This document shows, in pieces, positions 1 to 4,900 of a stretch of 9,329 nucleotides of DNA; the first letter of the stretch is position 1, and the number at the start of each line of letters is the position of its first letter. A program made the position numbers and the translations under genes. The notes beneath the pieces are model-generated. The model did not search any database and had not been told where the DNA came from. It saw only the letters and a program-made list of their open reading frames with translations. Source of the DNA: JBFFSQ01 sp041572275 (GTDB taxonomy: Bacteria > Pseudomonadota > Gammaproteobacteria > SZUA-229); assembly GCA_041572275.1 (NCBI GenBank), contig JBFFSQ010000113.1, forward strand, positions 1-9,329, given 5' to 3'.

Positions 1-157
1 GATCGCGATGATCGATTAATAGTTTAGAACCGGTCACCCACTGGGGCGATTGTGTTAAGTCGTTTAATAAGCTGGAAAACTCGTCACTGTTTGCCAGTCC
101 GTGTGTTTCAATGATGACGTAATCAGGTGTACAGGAAAAATTAAAATCGTATGTCAT
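1..157 (-). CDS. Partial gene, STAS/SpoIIAA-like fold protein (5' end only)
   Basis: The minus strand is open from an ATG at 157-155 to the window edge, giving 52 residues; the gene continues to the left of the window. The N-terminus has a beta-strand (YVIIETHG), then a helix (DEFSSLLNDL), then a strand ending in LLIDHRD. Alternating strand, helix and LxDxR is the pattern of SpoIIAA/STAS-like small proteins found in many proteobacteria, which are usually of unknown function. The start is chosen because no earlier in-frame ATG follows the TAA at 190-188; a weak GAG lies 7 nt upstream. The family call is from fold pattern only. It is cytoplasmic by appearance, with no signal peptide. Confidence 0.55.
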   Translation of the reverse strand, partial: MTYDFNFSCTPDYVIIETHGLANSDEFSSLLNDLTQSPQWVTGSKLLIDHRD

Positions 158-187
158 GGACTGCTCAGTAACGGTAAAGACATATGC

Positions 188-388
188 TTATAGCGGTTTA
201 AAATAACTGAGTAATGAGGGGCTGGCAAGCACCGTCAGTCGTTCTAAAAACATATTTCCAGCATGGAAATTGTAAATAAAAAATAGAGTAAAAGGTAAAA
301 TAATTGCAGTCATCAAAGGCACAAATAGCGATATGGAGAGTGTGAAAGAACAGCGGTGTTTAGTGATCGCACTGTATGCAGGGACCAT
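188..388 (-). CDS. Doubtful small membrane protein ORF (66 aa)
   Basis: This 66-residue ORF has one strongly hydrophobic segment (about residues 16-40, rich in L, I, F, T) followed by a short tail. It resembles the N-terminal membrane anchor of a sensor-type protein cut short after the first helix. No Shine-Dalgarno sequence precedes the ATG. Its TAA (190-188) is the only stop between it and the downstream partial gene, which is in the same frame 31 nt further on. It may be a real small membrane protein, a remnant of a longer decayed gene, or a chance ORF in AT-rich DNA. Nothing identifies a function. Confidence 0.22.
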   Translation of the reverse strand: MVPAYSAITKHRCSFTLSISLFVPLMTAIILPFTLFFIYNFHAGNMFLERLTVLASPSLLSYFKPL

Positions 389-427
389 CCAGGCTAAGAA
401 AGGCTTTATTTTGTGAGTTTATCTTGA

Positions 428-450
428 TTGCTACATTAAATTATTAGCAA
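428..450. repeat. Inverted repeat TTGCTA-N11-TAGCAA
   Basis: A perfect 6-bp inverted repeat with an 11-base spacer, followed on the plus strand by five T residues. It lies upstream of the minus-strand genes at the left edge. It could be an operator, or a weak terminator read on the plus strand, but six AT-rich base pairs are easily produced by chance in this region. Confidence 0.25.
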
Positions 451-557
451 TTTTTAAAATAAAAATTTCATATGGATGAGGGTTTTAAGTCTTATTGCAG
501 AATTGAGATAGATATAGGCTAAAAATAGAGAATTCAGTGACTTGGGATTATGCCTTG

Positions 558-571
558 ATGTGAAATCACAT
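558..571. repeat. 14-bp palindrome ATGTGA-AA-TCACAT
   Basis: Perfect 6-bp arms separated by two bases. The arms carry TGTGA and TCACA, the half-sites of CRP/FNR-type operators, but the spacer is 2 rather than the 6 bases needed for CRP. It lies about 60 bases upstream of the -35 element at 624, where an activator or repressor could act. No regulator can be named. Confidence 0.3.
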
Positions 572-623
572 GATCTTATAGGCTGTCTTTATGAAAGTTT
601 TAAAAACCAGGCTAAATTTGTGA

Positions 624-652
624 TTGAAATCTCAGAATTTTTTATATATAAA
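624..652 (+). promoter_or_regulatory. Sigma70-type promoter of the 62-residue gene
   Basis: TTGAAA (624-629) and TATAAA (647-652) are separated by exactly 17 bases; each matches 5 of 6 positions of the sigma70 consensus. The expected transcription start is near 659, giving a leader of roughly 107 nt before the ATG at 766. The surroundings are AT-rich, which raises the chance-match rate, but both boxes and the spacing are near optimal. Confidence 0.55.
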
Positions 653-753
653 GTTTATCGGAAACGTAAATATTTACTTATAAGTTCTGTGGGGAATTGT
701 TCTATTAGTAAAACCATTTAACGAAACACTGTGTGAAGTATCTAATGAGTCGC

Positions 754-758
754 AGGAG
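754..758 (+). promoter_or_regulatory. Ribosome binding site that fixes the start at 766
   Basis: AGGAG is followed by a 7-base spacer and ATG at 766. Upstream in-frame candidates (GTG 733, ATG 745) lack a comparable site, so initiation at 766 is preferred. Confidence 0.7.
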
Positions 759-765
759 AGTAGAA

Positions 766-954
766 ATGAATAATAGTATCAATTACAGTAGTTTTATTGA
801 TCTAATCAGGGAACATGATTCAGTAACCCAAACGACAAAGTATTCAACACGTGAGATTGCGCATAGTGATGATGTGGCGATTCCTGATCATGTTCAAGAT
901 GAGCATCGTGGTCATCAAAAATCGAAAATAAAAAAACAGGGTCGACATCCCTAG
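766..954 (+). CDS. 62-residue orphan hydrophilic protein
   Basis: I do not recognise this protein. It has 62 residues, is hydrophilic and charged, and has no signal peptide or membrane helix. The N-terminal half looks helical (SSFIDLIREHDS), the middle is acidic with histidines (HSDDVAIPDHVQDEHRGH), and the last 14 residues are strongly basic (KSKIKKQGRHP end). A strong AGGAG site precedes the ATG, a good promoter lies about 110 bases upstream, and a strong intrinsic terminator starts 26 bases after the stop. The gene therefore appears to be a complete single-gene transcription unit, which supports its being real despite its size. The basic tail could bind nucleic acid, but that is speculation. 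Confidence 0.6.
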   Translation: MNNSINYSSFIDLIREHDSVTQTTKYSTREIAHSDDVAIPDHVQDEHRGHQKSKIKKQGRHP

Positions 955-980
955 AACATTGACGAATGAGTTATATAAAA

Positions 981-1008
981 TGGCGCAGATTTCTGTGCCA
1001 TTTTTTTT
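981..1008 (+). terminator. Rho-independent terminator
   Basis: An 8-bp stem (TGGCGCAG with CTGTGCCA, one G-U pair) closes a 4-base loop ATTT and is followed directly by eight T residues (1001-1008). It ends the 62-residue gene. Four A residues just before the stem would also allow some function on the minus strand. Confidence 0.88.
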
Positions 1009-1078
1009 GTCGCAAATTCTTGATGTCGCTCAATATGGGTTTTCAGACAGGAGGTTAATTTGTAATTAGATGTGTGTG

Positions 1079-1084
1079 AAGGAG
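1079..1084 (+). promoter_or_regulatory. Ribosome binding site deciding the start at 1091
   Basis: AAGGAG with a 6-base spacer to ATG 1091. A second, stronger AGGAGG at 1049-1054 is 15 bases from the alternative ATG at 1070, too far for efficient use, so the downstream start is preferred. Confidence 0.6.
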
Positions 1085-1090
1085 AGGGTG

Positions 1091-1633
1091 ATGTCGTACA
1101 AAAAATGGTTAAGTGTGATGGGTTTTTGTTTGATGTTCTATCCCTTGCAGGCATATACCGAAGGATTCGGAATAGGTCTTAATCTTGAGTTTGTTGAAGC
1201 AGAAAGCGGTGGCTTTATAGAAGATGAACTTGACGGTGGTTTTGGTTTTCATGTCGGCTATGAATTCAAAGAATGGAATAAATGGAATCTGGGCGTGCAG
1301 TATGAGCGCTTGAATGGCTGGAATGATACCGGTGATATGTATTATGCCGGTGAATTTAAATATAACTCGCAATCATTGCTGGCAACCTTTAGGCCGAATG
1401 ACTGGCCGCTATTGCTGAAAGCCGGACTGGTGGATGCTGATTATCAAGTGCTGCTTCAGGATGGTACACAGAACTTCAGGGAAGTGGATGACACTGGTCG
1501 TGTCTATGGATTGTCGTTGGTCTGGGGAAATGAAAATTTCCGTGTTGAATTTCTTGACTACAAACGGATTACCATCGGCAATGATAATTTCAGATCATTT
1601 GGAATAACAATTGCCATCTTTGGCCACATGTAA
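1091..1633 (+). CDS. Exported small beta-barrel-like outer-membrane protein
   Basis: The protein has 180 residues. Residues 1-21 form a classical signal peptide (KKW, then a hydrophobic stretch, ending PLQA before YTEG). The mature part is built of alternating hydrophobic and polar residues, rich in G, aromatic and acidic residues. Segments such as GFGIGLNLEFVEA, GGFGFHVGYEF, GRVYGLSLVW and FGITIAIFGHM look like about eight amphipathic beta-strands, as expected of a small OmpA/OmpW-size outer-membrane barrel. No C-terminal aromatic residue is seen at the very end, which is atypical of BAM-assembled barrels. The ATG at 1070 would add seven residues ahead of the signal peptide and has a poorly placed ribosome site. 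Specific function is unknown; the barrel call is from pattern only. Confidence 0.72.
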   Translation: MSYKKWLSVMGFCLMFYPLQAYTEGFGIGLNLEFVEAESGGFIEDELDGGFGFHVGYEFKEWNKWNLGVQYERLNGWNDTGDMYYAGEFKYNSQSLLATFRPNDWPLLLKAGLVDADYQVLLQDGTQNFREVDDTGRVYGLSLVWGNENFRVEFLDYKRITIGNDNFRSFGITIAIFGHM

Positions 1634-1647
1634 TTGTGTCGTTTGCT

Positions 1648-1983
1648 TCATAACAGATTAATAAATACGGCGAGTAAATTGAGCAGGATGACCAGCAACA
1701 GTATGGCGCGGCTTAATTTAAATGATAAGGCCGATAAACCGAGTACTGAACATAATTGCAAAAATTTTCCTAACAATACGCCAGGTACTATACCCATGTT
1801 ATAGGCAAGCCAACGTACTGCCAGGTTTTGTTCCAGGTGAATGCCTTTATTGTTCATGAAGTAAACCGTGCTGATGAAATCCAGTAACATTGTGGCAAGA
1901 AAAAACAGCCACCAGTAGCGATAACAGCTGAGTGAAGACTTGAGATTGTTTATCAGTGCTATATTGTTATTAAGAATTTTCAA
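1648..1983 (-). CDS. Small integral membrane protein, DUF5658-like
   Basis: The 111-residue product has three likely membrane helices, at about residues 24-43, 65-87 and 92-110. Between helices 1 and 2 lies LDFISTVYF followed by EQNLAVRW; a D-x3-T in helix 1 and an E-x-N after it are the kind of polar pattern seen in DUF5658-type proteins, but the match is from memory and tentative. The only upstream start is TTG at 1983, with a weak GGA 9 bases ahead; the first in-frame ATG falls inside helix 1 and would destroy it. The gene is convergent with the barrel gene (14 bases apart) and lies 35 bases downstream of the PhnA-type gene on the same strand, so it may be its second cistron. Confidence 0.6.
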   Translation of the reverse strand: MKILNNNIALINNLKSSLSCYRYWWLFFLATMLLDFISTVYFMNNKGIHLEQNLAVRWLAYNMGIVPGVLLGKFLQLCSVLGLSALSFKLSRAILLLVILLNLLAVFINLL

Positions 1984-2018
1984 ATCAGCACGTCCAGTTC
2001 ACAACGAACAGACCTTGA

Positions 2019-2600
2019 TCAGTTCGATTTCTTAACAAACTTGGTCAGGATTACAATCTGCTGGCCGTTCACCCGACCTTCGATGTGTTCGGGATTGTCT
2101 GCCACCAGTGAAATACCACGAACAGCAGTACCTCGCTTGGCGGTGAAGTTGGCACCTTTTACATTGAGGTCTTTGATGAGAGTAACGGTGTCGCCAGCTT
2201 CGAGAACCGCGCCGTTGCTGTCGAGATGCCTGATCGTATCATTATCACTTGCGCCTTCGCCTGTCGCCTGGGCCCAGGCCTGGGTGTCGTCGTCTAAATA
2301 GAGCATATCGAGTAGATCCTGTGGCCAGCCTTCTGCTCTCAAGCGAGTTAACATGCGCCAGGCCATCACCTGTACTGCAGGTGTCTGGTTCCACATGCTG
2401 TCATTCAGGCATCGCCAGTGATTAACATCCATTTGTTCAGGATGGTCGATCTGATTTCGGCAGGTATTACAAATAAGTATACATTGATCAGCACTGCCAT
2501 CAGATTCAGGGGGGACTTCATAGACAGCCAGGTCATCAGTGGCGCTACATAATTCACATTTGGATTCACTACGTGCCTGTAATGCTTGTTCTGTACTCAT
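2019..2600 (-). CDS. PhnA-domain zinc-ribbon protein (long form, YjdM-related)
   Basis: From ATG 2600 the product has 193 residues. The N-terminus carries a zinc ribbon with CELC (15-18) and CNTC (44-47). A tryptophan-rich helical middle region follows. The C-terminus (about 125-193) is the PhnA domain, with the DSNG, GDTVTLIKDL and KRGT segments typical of that small SH3-like barrel. E. coli PhnA/YjdM is only about 110 residues; this longer architecture with an extra middle segment is common in other proteobacteria. Despite the name, PhnA of this family is not the phosphonoacetate hydrolase, and its function is not established. ATG 2627 would add nine residues; 2600 is preferred because the start MSTEQAL leads directly into the ribbon as in relatives. 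A possible -10 (TACAAT, complement of 2655-2660) lies upstream. Confidence 0.88.
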   Translation of the reverse strand: MSTEQALQARSESKCELCSATDDLAVYEVPPESDGSADQCILICNTCRNQIDHPEQMDVNHWRCLNDSMWNQTPAVQVMAWRMLTRLRAEGWPQDLLDMLYLDDDTQAWAQATGEGASDNDTIRHLDSNGAVLEAGDTVTLIKDLNVKGANFTAKRGTAVRGISLVADNPEHIEGRVNGQQIVILTKFVKKSN

Positions 2601-2730
2601 TGTTTGCGGTATCTCAGGGTTGCGCATGTCATCATGCCAAAAATCAGATGCGCTATTGTACTATAGCTACCGGAGGCAGAACATATTGGACATATCAATG
2701 GTCTTAATTGAACGGGGAAGCAGCTAACCT

Positions 2731-3087
2731 ATGAACAAAGATAAACTTGAGAAAATGCTGTTAACCTATAAAGCTGCAGAAGCGAGTTATCCATTTGGTC
2801 CAGATGCCCGGGTGTTTAAAGTCATGGGCAAGATGTTTGCGCTGGTGTCACAAAAAGATCAGCCGCCACGAGTGACGTTAAAGTGTGCACCGGCAGATGC
2901 GGAGACTTTAGTGAGTCAATTCGAGTCGGTGATTCCAGGGTATTATATGAATAAAAAGCACTGGATTACCGTATCATTAACAACAGAGATACCGGATGCT
3001 ATGTTGATTCAGCTTGTTAACGATTCATATAAACGGGTAGTGACTAAATTAACCAGGGCTGAAAAAAATAAGCTGGCAAATCTTTGA
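2731..3087 (+). CDS. MmcQ/YjbR family protein
   Basis: This 118-residue protein shows the family's features in order: an N-terminal helix, YPFGPDARVFKVMGKMFAL (about 20-38), a strand with VTLKCAP (48-54), and PGYYMNKKHWITV (69-81) leading into a C-terminal helix with SYKRVVTKL. The fold is known in structures of YjbR relatives as a double-wing, CyaY-like fold proposed to bind DNA; a physiological role is not firmly known. Length matches the family. It starts at ATG 2731 behind a loose GGGGA. It is divergent from the PhnA-type gene, sharing an intergenic region of about 130 bases, and is cytoplasmic. Confidence 0.88.
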   Translation: MNKDKLEKMLLTYKAAEASYPFGPDARVFKVMGKMFALVSQKDQPPRVTLKCAPADAETLVSQFESVIPGYYMNKKHWITVSLTTEIPDAMLIQLVNDSYKRVVTKLTRAEKNKLANL

Positions 3088-3088
3088 A

Positions 3089-3115
3089 TCAGTCATGCAA
3101 TGTCCTACTGACTGA
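3089..3115 (+). repeat. Stem-loop after the MmcQ/YjbR gene
   Basis: TCAGTCA (3089-3095) and TGACTGA (3109-3115) form a perfect 7-bp inverted repeat around a 13-base loop, two bases after the stop codon. No T-tract follows, so it is not a classical intrinsic terminator; it may protect the 3' end of the transcript or be fortuitous. Confidence 0.35.
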
Positions 3116-3203
3116 AATGAAGGAATCTTGAATGCTAGATAGGGCGGTAACAGGTGGGATTTTTTACTGTGGGAGAAATAGAAGTTAATGGATATTTATC
3201 AGT

Positions 3204-3788
3204 ATGCTTAAACACATTGCTCGACAATGTCTGAATCTCACCGGCTGGCGCCTTGATGCGCGCTTGCCTGATGAAGACAAGTACGTGTTGATTGCCGCGT
3301 TTCATACCAGTAACTGGGATTTTATCTACGGCATCCTTTACATGTGGTCGCTCGGTGAGCGGTTTTTGTTTGTTGCAAAACACACCTTGTTCTGGGGGCC
3401 GTTCGGCTACGTGTTTAAATCTCTGGGTGGGGTCCCCGTTGATCGTCGTGAGCCTCATGGCTTTATTGCTAAAATGGTGGAGCAATTCAGTTGCCGTGAG
3501 GTGATGAAGTTGGCTATCGTGCCAGAAGGTACTCGTTCACGGGTGAGTTACTGGAAAACTGGTTTTTACTATATTGCGATGGAAGCGAAAGTACCGATCG
3601 CTCTGGGTTATCTCGATTATAAAAATAAAACGCTGGGTGTTGGGCAAACACTTTACCCAAGTGGTGATATCGATCGCGATATGGAGTTGATCAGGGCATT
3701 CTATCTTGATAAGTCAGGCAAGTACCCGGAAAAGCACGGCGAGATCTGTTTAAAGCCTGACAGGAAAAAGTCAAACCGTGAATACTGA
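3204..3788 (+). CDS. PlsC-family 1-acyl-glycerophosphate acyltransferase-like protein
   Basis: The 194-residue protein carries the four acyltransferase blocks in order: HTSNWD (34-39, the catalytic H-x4-D), a second block around FLFVAKHTLFWGPFG (55-69), GGVPVDR (75-81), PEGTRSR (107-113, phosphate binding) and KVPIALGY (129-136). The family transfers an acyl chain to lysophosphatidic acid or a related acceptor at the inner membrane. This copy is shorter than E. coli PlsC (about 245 aa), lacks an obvious N-terminal membrane helix, and belongs to the short subgroup often annotated 1-acyl-sn-glycerol-3-phosphate acyltransferase; its acceptor cannot be read from sequence. ATG 3204 is the first start after an in-frame stop at 3186. 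It overlaps the next gene by 11 bases, which implies coupling. Confidence 0.9.
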   Translation: MLKHIARQCLNLTGWRLDARLPDEDKYVLIAAFHTSNWDFIYGILYMWSLGERFLFVAKHTLFWGPFGYVFKSLGGVPVDRREPHGFIAKMVEQFSCREVMKLAIVPEGTRSRVSYWKTGFYYIAMEAKVPIALGYLDYKNKTLGVGQTLYPSGDIDRDMELIRAFYLDKSGKYPEKHGEICLKPDRKKSNREY

Positions 3789-4074
3789 TCAAAACAAAAA
3801 CTGGTCGGCTAAAGTTACGCGTGAGAGTCACGCGCTGGATCTGGAGCCTGGTGTGTTCACCTGGTCTGATCCGCGTCGAATTGCACTGTCCTTAAAGCAG
3901 TCAGCAGAGGCGAGTACCCAGCGTAAAGCCGAGCCATTTCGTTCAGCCATGTCGATGCTGGTGTTTTATATTAATCGTGCAGGAACTAAGTTGCCACCTG
4001 AGCAGAAAGAAATACTCGAACAGGCAAAGGATGAGTTGAGAAAATTATTTAATAAAAACAACCAGCCACAATAG
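3778..4074 (+). CDS. DUF3175 family protein
   Basis: A 98-residue protein starting at GTG 3778 inside the end of the acyltransferase gene, with a weak AGGA about 12 bases upstream. It shows the conserved blocks of DUF3175: KVTRESHALDLEPGVF (13-28), DPRRIALSLKQSAEAS, and the strongly conserved SAMSMLVFYINRAG (56-69), ending with a helix EILEQAKDELRKLF. The family's biochemical role is unknown. The protein looks soluble, basic and mostly helical. The overlap means the acyltransferase and this gene are probably translated from one message. The transcript converges on the PilZ gene, 29 bases beyond; no terminator is obvious between them. Confidence 0.87.
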   Translation: MNTDQNKNWSAKVTRESHALDLEPGVFTWSDPRRIALSLKQSAEASTQRKAEPFRSAMSMLVFYINRAGTKLPPEQKEILEQAKDELRKLFNKNNQPQ

Positions 4075-4103
4075 GATGTAAAAGCTCTGCTGCATCATGT
4101 GTG

Positions 4104-4385
4104 TTAAATGAACTTGAGACCAATACCTTCTGGTTCATGTCGAACAACAGCGGCATGGTTAAGTGGTGGTTCTTCACCGTCACCTAACTGATTTTTGAGT
4201 TTGACCATGACTTTGGTGCCAATAGCAGGCATCTCAATATTATCCAGTATAAGAAACAGACCGCCATCACTGATGTTACGTGTGCGTACAGTGACGGTGT
4301 CCTTGCCGGGTACCGTTAATTCAATCTCAACCACCACACCAATTCTGAGGTGTTCGCGTAATTCGATGCCGGTTTTAGTGCTCAT
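4104..4385 (-). CDS. Single-domain PilZ protein, c-di-GMP receptor
   Basis: This 93-residue protein consists of one PilZ domain. Both c-di-GMP binding motifs are intact: REHLR (10-14, RxxxR) and NISDGG (37-42, [D/N]xSxxG). The beta-barrel continues with GGLFLIL and ends with AAVVRHEPEGIGLKF, as in the family. PilZ proteins bind the second messenger cyclic di-GMP and pass the signal to motility, pilus or exopolysaccharide systems; here there is no fused output domain, so a partner is needed and not visible in the window. It lies 50 bases downstream of the DUF302 gene on the same strand and may be the last cistron of the hrpA-led cluster or have its own promoter in that gap. Confidence 0.9.
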   Translation of the reverse strand: MSTKTGIELREHLRIGVVVEIELTVPGKDTVTVRTRNISDGGLFLILDNIEMPAIGTKVMVKLKNQLGDGEEPPLNHAAVVRHEPEGIGLKFI

Positions 4386-4435
4386 GCGGATGCTTTCGTC
4401 TTACTCGTTAGAATCTTTTTTTAAGATAATAGACG

Positions 4436-4900
4436 TCATTCAGAATTTTGCACGTAATCGAGTATGGCGGTAGTGTCCTCAAACCAGCGCTGAAAAGTGT
4501 CTTTAAGCTGGGAATCATGAAACAGGTCGTTGAGAACCATCGGATTTGAGGTGGTCAATATGGTATCTTCGCCTTCTGCAAAGATGGCGATTTTTTGTGG
4601 AATGTACGGTATCAGTTCGGGGTGGCTTTGACTGAGACTCTGGATTTCATCGGTCTTGCCGAAGAACACAACCCGGTATTTGTCTGTTTTGAAACCGCGG
4701 GCACTGAGGCCAATATCCACACGTTGCACCCGGGAGACAGTGTAACCGCGCTTTTTGATGGCTTCCTGTAACACCGACATGGTTTCTGGGAACGACTGAC
4801 TGGAACGAATCATCATTAAACCACCGCTATCCATAGCAAACAGAATGGGACTCAATAGCAGGCCAGTCAGGGCCATGATCAGCAGCATTGCGCGTTTCAT
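4436..4900 (-). CDS. Exported DUF302-domain protein (stand-alone)
   Basis: The 154-residue protein has a signal peptide at residues 1-22 (MKRAM, a leucine-rich core, ending LFA before MDSGG). The rest is a single DUF302 domain: SFPETMSVLQEAIKKRGY, then YRVVFFG, PELIPYIPQKIAIF and SNPMVLNDLF, and a C-terminal helix. DUF302 proteins are small alpha/beta proteins of unknown function, frequently exported. It contains no cysteine. Its ATG overlaps the stop of the cytochrome gene (ATGA), and a GGAGG inside that gene supplies the ribosome site, so the two are translationally coupled. The domain aligns by eye with the C-terminal domain of the upstream cytochrome, suggesting an ancient duplication. 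Confidence 0.86.
   Translation of the reverse strand: MKRAMLLIMALTGLLLSPILFAMDSGGLMMIRSSQSFPETMSVLQEAIKKRGYTVSRVQRVDIGLSARGFKTDKYRVVFFGKTDEIQSLSQSHPELIPYIPQKIAIFAEGEDTILTTSNPMVLNDLFHDSQLKDTFQRWFEDTTAILDYVQNSE

Larger units (their letters stand above)
389..765. other. AT-rich intergenic region without a gene
   Basis: About 380 bases of conspicuously AT-rich DNA with stops in all frames and only trivial ORFs. It holds a probable sigma70-type promoter for the 62-residue gene, two short inverted repeats (428-450 and 558-571) and an 8-base direct repeat TATAGGCT at 513-520 and 577-584. Past the promoter, about 107 bases of probable 5' leader precede the start codon at 766, and no convincing riboswitch fold was recognised in it. 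Divergent transcription to the left would also have to start here. Confidence 0.6.

Noticed and set aside
558..571. CRP binding site
   Set aside because: The half-sites TGTGA and TCACA are only 2 bases apart; CRP needs 6, so it is kept only as an unassigned palindrome.
733..765. N-terminal extension of the 62-residue protein from GTG 733 or ATG 745
   Set aside because: Neither has a good ribosome site, and the extension would contain the strong AGGAG that serves ATG 766.
1070..1090. Upstream ATG 1070 as the start of the barrel protein
   Set aside because: The AGGAGG ahead of it is 15 bases away, whereas AAGGAG sits 6 bases before ATG 1091, which also gives a normal signal peptide.
2686..2727. 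13-codon leader peptide ending 3 bases before the MmcQ/YjbR start, preceded by GGAGG
   Set aside because: It needs a TTG start, is very short, and no attenuation structure or codon bias was seen.
3089..3115. Intrinsic terminator of the MmcQ/YjbR gene
   Set aside because: The stem is 7 bp with a 13-base loop and no T-tract follows; it is listed only as a stem-loop.
3135..3485. 116-residue minus-strand ORF opposite the acyltransferase
   Set aside because: It overlaps the well-supported acyltransferase gene with all its motifs; a shadow ORF.
4386..4435. Terminator between DUF302 and PilZ genes (ATCTT-T5-AAGAT region)
   Set aside because: Only a 5-bp AT stem around a homopolymer, too weak to call.
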